Source: Rhynchopus euleeides
Lineage: Eukaryota > Euglenozoa > Diplonemea > Diplonemida > Diplonemidae
DNA: 64,000 bases
Assembly: GCA_963210315.1 (NCBI GenBank)
Contig: OY723243.1
Coordinates: 62,001 to 126,000 of the forward strand
Reading direction: 5' to 3'
Shown here: positions 9,101 through 15,457 of the stretch, piece by piece
How the letters are laid out: every line of letters begins with the position of its first letter
Position numbering within the stretch: the first letter of the stretch is position 1
The notes under the pieces: generated by a model
Told to the model about the DNA's origin: nothing
The model's input: only the letters and a program-made list of their open reading frames with translations
The model's database searches: none
Translations under genes and position numbers: made by a program

Positions 9101-11090
9101 TGTGGGCGCCTTCCGTTGGTCCGCCAGGGGTATCCCGCAGAGCCGGGCTCGGCTCAGTCCAAACAGGGGCGTAGTCGGGCAAAGGCAGGGCCTCCAGCTT
9201 CCTCCGCACCCTGGTCCGGGCCGCCGCGAGGTCCGGGAGGGACGCCCTGGGGTCGTCGGCGACATGTCTCGTCAGCACCCTCTCCAAGGTGTCTCTGGCC
9301 AGATCCTCGCGGAAGACGAGCCAGTCGAACAGGATCTCATCTTGTCTGTCCCAAGCCAGCCGCCCCCCTCCGGTCCAACGCGTGCCTGGGAGGGACGAAG
9401 GGGAGTGGAGGGCCCTCGCGTGGAGGCGGATGCCCCTGACGGCCCGGCGCCTCAGGCACATCGGCCTCGCGGGACGCCGGGCGACCCAGTGCCGAGGGCG
9501 GCGTGACATCCCGTGACGGCGCGGGGCCCGACCACACAGGCGCGCCACTACGGACCAGCAGTCCCTACTCGCTTCGCTCAGACCCCGCCTGCACGCCGAC
9601 ACCGCCGCCCTCGCTAGGCCCACCCAGCTCTGGGGAGACGCGTATGACCGGAGCCCCCACATGAGCGGCCTCCACATCGCCTGTCGGAGGAGGGACCAGA
9701 TCACCCCTCGAAGGGAGGGGGGGGACGTCCCGCGCAGGCCTGCCCGCTGGCGACTGGGGGCGCGACGCTTCATCGCCGCGCGGCGGACTGCCCGAGCCCG
9801 CGGCCGTCTCCACTGCCTGGGGAGGCGCATCCGCACCCACCTGCGCCTCTCGCCGTCGTCCCAGCCCTCTGCCAGGGCGCCAGGGGGTAAACCCCAGCCA
9901 CGAGCAGTTGGGACGCCCGAGCTGCACTCCGCTCCAACAGGAGGGTCCCCAGACCAGCCCCGACATGCTGGCATCCACGTACCCTGACTAGTGGATCGGT
10001 CCCCTGCCGGGGCACCGCTGGCGTTGTTTCCCTGCTGGGAGTACAGCTCTCCCTGCTGCTCAGCGGCTGGGGTGGTGGGGCGGCGGGGCGGTGCGTCGGT
10101 GGGGGCGCCGGGGGCGAGATCCCCGCCTGCCCCACTATCCCCGATTTTCCCCGTGATGGCAAGGTGCGGTGACACTTGGGCTGGGGGAACGTGTGAGGAG
10201 GGGGGGCAGGAGATGAGTGGATGGGGCACGAGGGAGTTACATGGTGCGAGGTGGGGACTGGGCCCGCTATACTCGAAAACCCCAGCTTGCCCCTCCACCC
10301 CTGGTGCACTGGGGGGCGGAGACGGAGGGGGAGAACGTGAGAGACGGAATGTGGGGGGATGTTGCGATGCGATAAGGGGGAGGGCAGCGGGGGGAGCGTG
10401 GGACTGAGCGGGTGGGGGGACAAAAAAGCACGGGAGTCGGGGGTGTGGTATATTGGCCCTTCCCTCCCCTGCCCCATACTGTCCTAACACACCCTCCCAC
10501 CCGAACGAGTCCCCCCTGGGGGGGGGGAGGCCTCCCACCACCCGCCCTGACCCCCACGCCCAGCCGACCCCCCACATGACGTGAGGGAGGGGGTTGGGGC
10601 GGGAAGCTGTCACCCGCCCTGCTGCTGCCTCTGCTGCTCCCTCTGCAACGGTGACCGCCGCTGCCTGCACGAGGGGGGGCCGCGACCCTTCCGCAGCCGT
10701 CGGGGAGTGCCGTTGGGGGGTGCATAAAGCCGGTGGGTCAGACCGGTGTGCTGTTGTTGGGGGGCCCGTGTGGAACCCACCCTCCCCCGGCCCTGCCTGC
10801 CCCGGCGCTGCCGACGCCGCCGCTGCCGTCGCTGCTGCTCTCGCCGCTACCGGGGGCGGCCCGGGCTGCACTCGTGCGGGGGGTTGCGACCCCCGCGCTT
10901 CTGCCGCTACCGGGGGCGGCCCGGGCTGCACTCGTGTGGGGGGCTGCGACCCCCCCGTCTCCCTCGCTACCGGGGGCGACCCGGGCTGCTCACCCGCTGG
11001 GGGCGGGAGCGCCGCCACCAGCAGCGCCATGAGGGCCCACTGCCCTCGCCTCCTCGCGTGCCCACGGCCAGGCACGTCTCGCGCCTCCAT
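3102..11090 (-). CDS. M1 polyprotein: OTU - ZnF - RT - RLE - OTU(decayed) - Zn - OTU - Zn
   Basis: 2662 residues from the ATG at 11090, chosen because it is the first ATG in the open frame (which extends upstream only by non-ATG codons) and sits just after a pyrimidine tract and AG. Order: hydrophobic N-terminus (WALMALLVAAL); Pro/Gly-rich region with 20-residue repeats (nt 10846-10990); OTU1 with GDCGFF (Cys709) and HFEGV (His815); C2H2-like and CxxC zinc fingers (~870-930); RT with KIDYANAFN, GVQQGDPLGP and YLDD (Tyr1374); CCHC cluster (~1705); RLE with RPGD (Asp1758) and VIDITVKN (Asp1770); OTU2 without catalytic Cys or His (~1975-2120); Cys-rich finger (~2165); OTU3 with GNCFF (Cys2277) and SHYSPL (His2384); a second Cys-rich finger (~2446); Ser/Thr linker; conserved tail (AEWDALF, ~2582). 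OTU proteases cleave ubiquitin-like modifiers. OTU or Ulp1 proteases are known in some RLE elements, but three OTU modules in one ORF is unusual. No stop or frameshift, so it may be active. Confidence 0.92.
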   Translation of the reverse strand: MEARDVPGRGHARRRGQWALMALLVAALPPPAGEQPGSPPVARETGGSQPPTRVQPGPPPVAAEARGSQPPARVQPGPPPVAARAAATAAAASAAPGQAGPGEGGFHTGPPTTAHRSDPPALCTPQRHSPTAAEGSRPPLVQAAAVTVAEGAAEAAAGRVTASRPNPLPHVMWGVGWAWGSGRVVGGLPPPRGDSFGWEGVLGQYGAGEGRANIPHPRLPCFFVPPPAQSHAPPAALPLIASQHPPTFRLSRSPPPSPPPSAPGVEGQAGVFEYSGPSPHLAPCNSLVPHPLISCPPSSHVPPAQVSPHLAITGKIGDSGAGGDLAPGAPTDAPPRRPTTPAAEQQGELYSQQGNNASGAPAGDRSTSQGTWMPACRGWSGDPPVGAECSSGVPTARGWGLPPGALAEGWDDGERRRWVRMRLPRQWRRPRARAVRRAAMKRRAPSRQRAGLRGTSPPSLRGVIWSLLRQAMWRPLMWGLRSYASPQSWVGLARAAVSACRRGLSEASRDCWSVVARLCGRAPRRHGMSRRPRHWVARRPARPMCLRRRAVRGIRLHARALHSPSSLPGTRWTGGGRLAWDRQDEILFDWLVFREDLARDTLERVLTRHVADDPRASLPDLAAARTRVRRKLEALPLPDYAPVWTEPSPALRDTPGGPTEGAHIPCDAMRGGADDDDAMGEAQGERDAVDDLLRDFGATRVPNAAQGDCGFFAIGVPAADIALRRQDLSEAAKKLQALTDLFGGDKAQHLAYAANLARPSSWMDHLALQLAARVWSIHIVVVQGGEHPIVSIRPAKVPDKELLQKTRVIALTGQHFEGVSIPRAELHGLVNRAEPAFLTRSNARMAELQTAEGQEELDVGSKLVERSTARLYCPHDSCRTSLMQAGIPILPTSMKDHLNRHLEKGDVLSRGTLRALKFAQCLKCDKVITLGDHQSCTACRKDLEPEPEAQAVGADIPAGELPSVEELRRHNIRVWEKVPKPLVKAWTAALSEAARETAARNSVAAWTILLMAPLVLLRSARMGGAKSKVTLRERQKVFDRWKRGEYATLWEEAREASKRQGGTGSRGSAPPRLSDEERWERRVGQLARQNRVSAAHKHLVPAKVAPSTTETLKKLQGKHPEGGAVHLERTVPAEKCKAFTPADVFRAVKSFPNGSSGGQMGLRPDHVRQALECKDALGAKPTAMLTQVINRMVKGAVPQEVMPVLGGAKLSALVKGDEDVRPIACGETLRRLAAKLLSTRHKGDARRILMRGRQVGVAVQRGLEAAASVVAQYAERSREKEDAVILKIDYANAFNSIDRGTFLKVVERHIPGLLPFVAWCYDSPSTLTYGEGVVSSSCGVQQGDPLGPLLFSLGIKEIAEELKKRTDLDGSLFYLDDGVIMGPACAVRAALDYVIQASTERGLEVKLSKCELIDLCEQSLEALEEEGFSLRLPEDEDKVGIVYRAGRNFTLLGAPIGSAAFCESYMDKKLLEFQPYLDALAKLQDKQVGLALLRHCEGFARLVFYMRAMGHKGVTEYLRKSDASVEKCLARILALEDDVLPESVMRQATMPVRLGGLGIRRAAEHWHAAALASTANGHSLCRELDPNFTWDEEGWETTCLAHNNAVDEDERRDPTQAPVGDVEQRELSRAIVSRQYRELFEESDAHDRARLRSLSLPHAGAFLGGKLSENSRIEGRQMIAVSRARLGIPLFEPDTVCEKCGRELDEMGTHAFDCNQGGALTRRHDATRDALFALAQEAGTNPEMESLHLLQDGQRPGDLVTRRIWPRVIDITVKNPVAASYVQAAARFTGAAAAQGEATKNRQYRDACAARGLVFAPYAMELFGGLAPSAHSVFSKLGRLAAERTGASRVQLTQEYACRVNSAFNNTLGATLLECGELTKACRSLARDRVEVEAAPPLDPDHFIRFEPDQVGQGAAFEDTDPDDAEGQGHQAVPPPSDEPLRPAQKPVDREPPTPEDLVREWRSAHNGVGVSFTSLMGGLGNLLPAVFQVQQLGGGGAGGVPTDALVALADGFASSGTPMEAGPLRRQAVARVRSSPELSGLLADPAAWASRMSAFEREDEATWADDVLIRGAACVLRRHIIVFRDYRAPTVCDPGCKPIATAVALGGVGDRFQALTLPADVQELVGGSTTGPRPTVRAGPRLRTERAEGEQDVTEFCQFCEADFSTQDTHGRCVHCLRASCPDCVEHVTDPCQCGRTEPTTVVQEEVMDDDEDSTDSEDAGPPPPPPGPAPEPADDVLTRWLTAREHALPGVTTAKQQSVLEMPDVQDFRFTPGNCFFDALTFLLGEAGATADGLRQYVVKAVGDHADLRSRAEPSYEEWARQMRESGSMNVASWADELTLQGAARATGSPIVVLADDTAPRIYRPLRKPYGPVAGVKFKASHYSPLHISEQVRSFVLRLAPAVPLVSTGCRGAEAGLHMVRVDGGTAELSVLCVRCEQPFDTRTPHWECIGCNRLACTGCVSDGETCTRPPDRGGDGAATDGNAHTTSGGSPSASTAPAPSSNATAQPSTSSTSSTDSTSDAQQGGSTSENAPAPSASQHTGKRKADRDVSASPPDRKRSATAADKGTPADDADVPKTVAEWDALFTPEPGSPEEEFKSARRALHAWRCKVRLQDREEQRLYNNLNSRMYTAAGMRRATAGTASQGSRRAAPRATGAATQ

Positions 11091-11380
11091 CGCGACTCGC
11101 GCTCGCGTGTGTCGGGGGTGGGAAGGGGGGGACTGGGAAGGGAGGGGGGAACAGAGCCCGAGGGACAAGCGTCCCAAGGGGGAGTGGTTTTTTTGTTTGG
11201 GAAGAAGTTATTGGCCCAACCAGCCCTCCCGACTCTGCCCCCCCGCAAGATCAAGAAGAAGTTTGGAAAGGGGAAAAGGGATGGGGGAGAGGAGGGAGAG
11301 GGATGGGTTTTTGAAAGGGGAGGGGAGAACCCAACCGACCCAACCGACCAGGGGGGGGGGGGGAGCGCGAGTGTGTATAC
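11091..11380 (-). promoter_or_regulatory. M1 leader: SL-type splice donor to start codon
   Basis: Read on the minus strand, the leader starts GTATACACACTCG directly after the SL exon and ends in a pyrimidine-rich tract, then GCGAG, CGCGAG, five bases and ATG. The blocks CTGGTCGGTTGGGT, CCCCTTTCCAA(A/T)CTTCTT and GGGCTCTGTTCCCC are shared with the array leaders. A G-run (11351-11363 on plus) is unique to this copy. It could act as a cis-intron between SL exon and ORF; that is inference. Confidence 0.6.
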
Positions 11381-11419
11381 CAATGAAGTACAGAAACTGT
11401 AGCTTAAGAAATCGTTGGT
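11381..11419 (-). ncRNA. Spliced-leader exon at the 5' end of M1 (39 nt)
   Basis: On the minus strand it begins ACCAACGATTT and ends CAGTTTCTGTACTTCATTG, followed by the donor GTATAC. The 3' half is the conserved kinetoplastid/diplonemid SL sequence, and 39 nt is the usual length. Because the donor is kept, the inserted RNA was an unspliced SL-headed transcript and not a trans-spliced mRNA. It is unlikely to be a free SL RNA gene here, since it sits inside P1. Confidence 0.85.
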
Positions 11420-11462
11420 GCTGGGACGCGGCAAGCCGGCGGGACGTTGGTGCTGGGACGCG
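11420..11462. repeat. M1 5' junction filler made of repeated target sequence
   Basis: GTGCTGGGACGCG occurs here twice and again in the true flank at 11472-11484, once followed by GCAAGCCGGCGG as in the flank. It looks like repeated copying of target DNA during joining of the 5' end. The SL start ACCAACG shares ACCA with the target's minus strand (AGCACCAC). Confidence 0.75.
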
Positions 11463-11471
11463 ACCATGTGG
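11463..11471. repeat. Target-site duplication of M1, right copy
   Basis: Second copy of ACCATGTGG (see 2209-2217). P1 coding sequence continues immediately after it. Confidence 0.85.
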
Positions 11472-11857
11472 TGCTGGGACGCGGCAAGCCGGCGGACGTC
11501 TACCTGCCTGTCGGTGTGAGCGAGGAGCGCAGCAGGGCCATCGACGTCACTGTGTGGTCAACGACGGCGCAGTCGTCCATGCAGGGGGCGGCGAAGGCCC
11601 GGGGGTACACAGCGTCCCGTGCTGAGGCCGCGAAGCACGCCAAGCACGATGCCAAGTGCCAGGCGGAGGGGATGGCCTTCACGGCCTTCGCGCTGGAGCA
11701 GTCCGGGGGTATGGGCACCGAGGCAGCCACTCTCTTCCGCCATCTTGTGAATTATGCAGTGGACCACAAGATGGGGAACCGCAGTGAGCTGACGCGGACT
11801 TGGGCGGCGCGGATCACCGTCCCCCTGATGCGAGCTATTGGGAAGTCGGCGATGAGG
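11472..11857 (+). CDS. P1 ORF, part B: restriction-like endonuclease domain
   Basis: This continues the P1 frame that stopped at 2217. It reads LGRGKPADVYLP...RAIDVTVW, the PD...(D/E)xT pattern of the RLE, aligned with RPGDLV...VIDITVKN of M1, followed by the helical part (QGAAKARGY...KHAKHDAKCQ...FALEQSGGMG). The endonuclease nicks the target to prime reverse transcription. The frame is then broken by an 18-A insertion at 11858. I place the domain by comparison with M1, not by a profile search. Confidence 0.8.
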
Positions 11858-11885
11858 AAAAAAAAAAAAAAAAAAGGCGATGAGG
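11858..11885 (+). mobile_element. Poly(A)-only insertion with 10-bp target duplication
   Basis: Eighteen A (11858-11875) are flanked by GGCGATGAGG on both sides (11848-11857 and 11876-11885). This is what an extremely 5'-truncated retrotransposition event leaves. The added 28 bp shifts the frame; leaving out the A-run and one repeat makes parts B and C of P1 continuous. Confidence 0.85.
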
Positions 11886-14318
11886 CGGGGCTCGCTGTGT
11901 CTGGACCTGAAGTCCGGGAACTTGCGGCAGCGGGTGAAGGCGGACCCCGTCCCGGCGATCGAGCCGGACTTCTACTTCGCGAGGGACACAGGGCTGGACG
12001 TGCTGCCCCCTGCTGACTGGGACTGCCGCCTGGATGAGATGGATGTGGAGGAGGCAGAGGAGACGGAGGGGCCCGTGCGAAGCGAACCGCCGCCGCGCAG
12101 GCAGCCGCCGCCCCCGCCGGCGGAGGACGACAGCGCCGTGGAGATGGACGCCATGGTCGACGACCCGCTGGCGCAGCTGAAGGAGTGGCGAGCGCAGGTG
12201 GATGGCGGGCTGCCGGGCGTGACAGCCCGGCAGCAGCAAGCGCGCCTCGGCCTGAGGGTCCCCGAGGGATGGTCGTTCGTTGTGGGGGACTGCGCCTTCG
12301 ACGGCATCGCTGCGTTGGGCAAGGAGACCCTGGGGTGTGACAGCGCCTGGCTCCGCCAGATGGGGGTCCAGCGCGCGCTGCAGGACGCTGATCTCCGCAT
12401 GCGGGTTGAGGAGGGCCCCGACATGTGGGCCGCGTTCATGGCCAAGCCGGGCAGTCGCGACCCACGGACGTGGGCCGACTACGTCGTGTTGGCTGCGGTC
12501 GCGCGAGGGACGCGGTGCACCATCCTGCTCCTGGTTGACAACCAGGTGCCGATGGTGTTGCGCCCGATCGGGGAGGGCGGCACGCGCGACGCGTTCTGCT
12601 TGCGCAGGACTGGGGCGGAGTACGGGCACTACTCTCCGCTCGTGCTGCCCAGGGCCATCCGCCAGCACCTCATGGCCCTACCCCCGCAGGAGCCCGCTGA
12701 GGACCTGCTCGAGTGCAGGTGGGCAGGACTGATGGAGTGGGTGAAGGGTGATTCGCAGTTGGGCGTGCAGAGGTGCGAGAAGTGCAGCGGCTCGGTGGAC
12801 CTGCGGAAGGCCCACAAGCAGTGTGGTGGGTGCTGGCGCCGGGTGTGCGACAAGTGCGCGAAGGGTCGTGGGGTGCGGCACTGCCCTGGGTACGTCCCGA
12901 GGGTCGAAGTGCTGGACGTCGACACCGGGGAGACCGCAGTGGTGCCACAGGGATTGCGTGAGGACCTGGAGCTGTCGCCGGGCCGGCGGGCACGCCGGGA
13001 GAGTCGCGCCAGCAGAGCAGCACAGCGCCCGCCCCGAGTCCCCCGGCCTGAGGGAAGTGAAGGTCCGCCTGGGTCGGCCCAGGGGGCCGAGGCGGAGATG
13101 AAGCAGGAGACGGCTGAGGGAGAAGGTGATGGGGGGGCAAGGGGCGCCGCGCCGGATGTGGTGCCCCCTCCTCCGACTACAACAAGCCCCGGCGAGGGGT
13201 CGGCGCCCCCGCCGGCCCCCCAACAGGCGCCCCTCGGGGCGTCGGCCCCCCAAGTGCAGACCTCCCAGGGCAGCGGCTCCAACGCCTCTTCAACAGCCCT
13301 CCCTGGGGTGTCGGCGCTTCCGTCCGCCTCCCAACCGGCACCCGCAGGACAATCGACCCCGCGCGCTCAGACCTCCCAGGGCAGTGGCTCCAACGCCTCT
13401 TCAACAGCCCTCCCTGGGGTGTCGGCGCTTCCGTCCGCCTCCCAGCCGGCACCCGCAGGACAGTCGACCCCGCGCGCGCAGACCTCCCAGGGCAGTGGCT
13501 CCAACGCCTCTTCAACAGCCCTCCCTGGGACCCCTGTGCCGCTGTCGGCTGCCTCCCCGCAGACACCGGCAGGCAGGACAACACCCCGCGCGCGCGCCCA
13601 GGGCAGCGGCTCCCAAGCCTCTTCTACAGCCCTCCCTGGGTCGTGCGGCAAGGCTGTGGGGAAGGAGGGTGTGGCCGCAGCGATGCTGGCGGCGGGTAAG
13701 GTGACGCGGGTAGAGACAGCCGGGGCGACGACACGCCGCAGCAGGAACGCGGTGTTGGGGGAGAAGCGGCGGGCGGCAGCGGATGGCGGATCGATGCAGG
13801 GTGGAGGCTCAAACGCGACCTCAACAGCCCCCCCTGGCATCAACGAGCCGCTGGCGTTCGACGACGACGACTACGTCGACAGCGATGACCTCGCCTGCAG
13901 CGGTGCCCCTGAGACCCAGGAGGAAGGCGCGCCGGTCGAGACGGTGGCAGCGACGGTGGGTCCGACGCGGGTGACGACGAGGCTGCTGGAGGAGCAGGCC
14001 CGCAAGGGTTGCGAGTGGGATGAGGGTGATAGGGTGGCTGTGGATGGTGTGTCTCCGTGTGGGTCGATGGGAGGTGCACGCATCCCTGCGACGGCGGCGG
14101 GGTGGAAGAGCCTCTTTCACCCCCTGCACGGCTCGCACCCGCTGACGCGGCAGGTGGCTGCGGTGGCGGTGAGGGAGTGGCACGCTGCGCGTGGGACGCA
14201 GAACGCGTGGAGCGTGCCGACGGCGAAGGCGGCGGCCCGAAGCCTTCGGGACACCGTCACGAAGATGTGGGAGTGTGACGGGGCGCGGAAGGGCGCGAAG
14301 GGGAAGACGAGGAGATGA
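11880..14318 (+). CDS. P1 ORF, part C: OTU protease domain, Cys-rich finger, repeat linker, conserved tail
   Basis: Open from 11880 to a TGA at 14318. It corresponds to the C-terminal part of M1. An OTU domain has the Cys in VVGDCAFD (about 12277-12300) and the His in YGHYSPL (about 12620-12640). A treble-clef-like finger follows (CEKC...CGGC...CDKC...C, 12775-12885). Then a Ser/Pro/Gln-rich linker with 37-residue repeats and a tail with ATAAGWKSLF (about 14090-14120), matching AEWDALF in M1 and AEGWFELF in P2. Only one OTU copy lies after the RLE, where M1 has two. The ATG at 11880 is within the insertion scar and is not the native start; this is the 3' part of the P1 polyprotein. Confidence 0.85.
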   Translation: MRRGSLCLDLKSGNLRQRVKADPVPAIEPDFYFARDTGLDVLPPADWDCRLDEMDVEEAEETEGPVRSEPPPRRQPPPPPAEDDSAVEMDAMVDDPLAQLKEWRAQVDGGLPGVTARQQQARLGLRVPEGWSFVVGDCAFDGIAALGKETLGCDSAWLRQMGVQRALQDADLRMRVEEGPDMWAAFMAKPGSRDPRTWADYVVLAAVARGTRCTILLLVDNQVPMVLRPIGEGGTRDAFCLRRTGAEYGHYSPLVLPRAIRQHLMALPPQEPAEDLLECRWAGLMEWVKGDSQLGVQRCEKCSGSVDLRKAHKQCGGCWRRVCDKCAKGRGVRHCPGYVPRVEVLDVDTGETAVVPQGLREDLELSPGRRARRESRASRAAQRPPRVPRPEGSEGPPGSAQGAEAEMKQETAEGEGDGGARGAAPDVVPPPPTTTSPGEGSAPPPAPQQAPLGASAPQVQTSQGSGSNASSTALPGVSALPSASQPAPAGQSTPRAQTSQGSGSNASSTALPGVSALPSASQPAPAGQSTPRAQTSQGSGSNASSTALPGTPVPLSAASPQTPAGRTTPRARAQGSGSQASSTALPGSCGKAVGKEGVAAAMLAAGKVTRVETAGATTRRSRNAVLGEKRRAAADGGSMQGGGSNATSTAPPGINEPLAFDDDDYVDSDDLACSGAPETQEEGAPVETVAATVGPTRVTTRLLEEQARKGCEWDEGDRVAVDGVSPCGSMGGARIPATAAGWKSLFHPLHGSHPLTRQVAAVAVREWHAARGTQNAWSVPTAKAAARSLRDTVTKMWECDGARKGAKGKTRR
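13257..13625 (+). repeat. 111-bp coding tandem repeats in P1
   Basis: CAGACCTCCCAGGGCAG recurs at 13257, 13368 and 13479 with exact 111-bp period (37 residues, GSGSNASSTALPG core). A shorter diverged copy is near 13600 and a single core lies at 13800. Confidence 0.85.
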
Positions 14319-15365
14319 AGCCCGTGAGGGCAGGTCATCATCCCCAGGAGGGCCGGCTCCTGACTCCGGCCACTATACCCCCCCCCCCCCCCCCCCCTCC
14401 CAGCAGAAATGTGTGCAGACAAGACACCAGGAGAGTGACCCCCTCAGTTAGGTGGTCGCGACCCCGAGAACAACAACAACACCCCCTCCCCTCCCCCTTG
14501 ATCTTATCAGTCACTCCCACCCCCCCCCCCCCTTTCCATCCGTCTCTCACTCTACCTATCCCCCCCCCCCTTTCCTCAACACCCCCGCCCCTCCCTTGAC
14601 GTTTGTGCATTCCACCATTCCATTACCCCTTACACTAGATTCCGCAACAACTGTCCGGATTGCCTCGACCGCCACTTAACCCAACAAAACAGCCACTCAG
14701 GCACGTTACGGCACCGAGAATCCAGGTCATTTGTACAGTATAGATCATTGTGCATGTCTAAACCCCTCCCAACGGTCCCCACACGCGGTTCGACGGGTCG
14801 GCGAGAGCACCTGCCCTCCGAGACCCGCCGGAGACACGCGCTTTAACTCCCTCCACCCCTTTCTTGTGTTTCTCCGAGCAGGTCCGACCTGTCTCTGACC
14901 CCTCTTCGGTCCCCTAGTCCCCACGCCCCTTAACGCCTCTACAGGCAGCCACACAGGTTGACGGACGGCGACAGCGGGTTTTCGAGAGCACACAAGGCCG
15001 ACACCACCCTGCGAGGAGGGAGTGCCTCTCTGATTGACTCGCGACGCTCGCTCCAAGTCTTGCCCTTGTGTTTCGTGTTACCTTTGCTCACTTGCCAACA
15101 GACAGCGCCAGGGATGGAAGTGGGTGGTCTGGGTCTCGGAAGGGAGAGGTGTGTCTCAAGGCCTCGTCAAGTTGTGCATGGGTGGTTGGGTGGCGGATGG
15201 GAGAGTACAGGCCGTTGAGCCCAGCACGCGTGCATGAGAGAGAGAGGGATTTGAGGCCCCCCGCCCCCAGGTTCCCTGCCCACCTGGACGGACCCAAGTG
15301 CCTCACACCGGTTCTCTCCCCACCCGGTGGTCCACCTGACGGGCAAGTGTAAAAAAAAAAAAAAA
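14319..15365 (+). other. P1 3' UTR and poly(A)
   Basis: Non-coding, with long C-runs (14378-14398, 14518-14532, 14560-14570). The last ~240 nt before the A-run at 15351-15365 are the family 3' tail shared with M1. The A-run marks the P1 3' end. Confidence 0.75.
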
Positions 15366-15411
15366 CCCGCAAACCCGCAAACCCGCAAACCCGCAAACCC
15401 GCAAACCCGCA
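15363..15411. repeat. Octamer tandem repeat (AAACCCGC)n
   Basis: About six copies of AAACCCGC begin in the P1 poly(A). They may have grown at the tail/target junction. The bases 15412-15443 after it hold nothing recognisable. Confidence 0.8.
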
Positions 15412-15443
15412 CGAGAAATGAGCAAGCGTGTTGTTCAGTCGTG

Positions 15444-15457
15444 AAAAAAAAAAAAAA
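15444..15457 (+). repeat. 14-A run at start of the 1112-bp units
   Basis: A second A-run abuts the first tandem unit exactly at its start (CCCTCAACGGG), which suggests the tail of a lost or very short insertion. Confidence 0.5.

Larger units (their letters stand above)
2218..11462 (-). mobile_element. M1: full-length OTU/RT/RLE non-LTR retrotransposon inserted in P1
   Basis: The minus-strand element runs from an SL exon at 11419 to a 37-nt poly(A) tail, seen as T on the plus strand at 2218-2254. It has a leader, one very long ORF and an 847-nt 3' UTR. A 9-10 bp target duplication flanks it. The last ~240 nt before the tail (2255-2500) match the last ~240 nt of P1 (15110-15350), so the two belong to one family with a shared 3' end, as expected if the RT recognises the 3' UTR. 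The segment 11420-11462 is junction filler rather than element. Confidence 0.9.

Noticed and set aside
15363..15411. Telomere-like octamer (AAACCCGC)n
   Set aside because: Only about six copies, internal, at a poly(A) junction; euglenozoan telomeres are TTAGGG.
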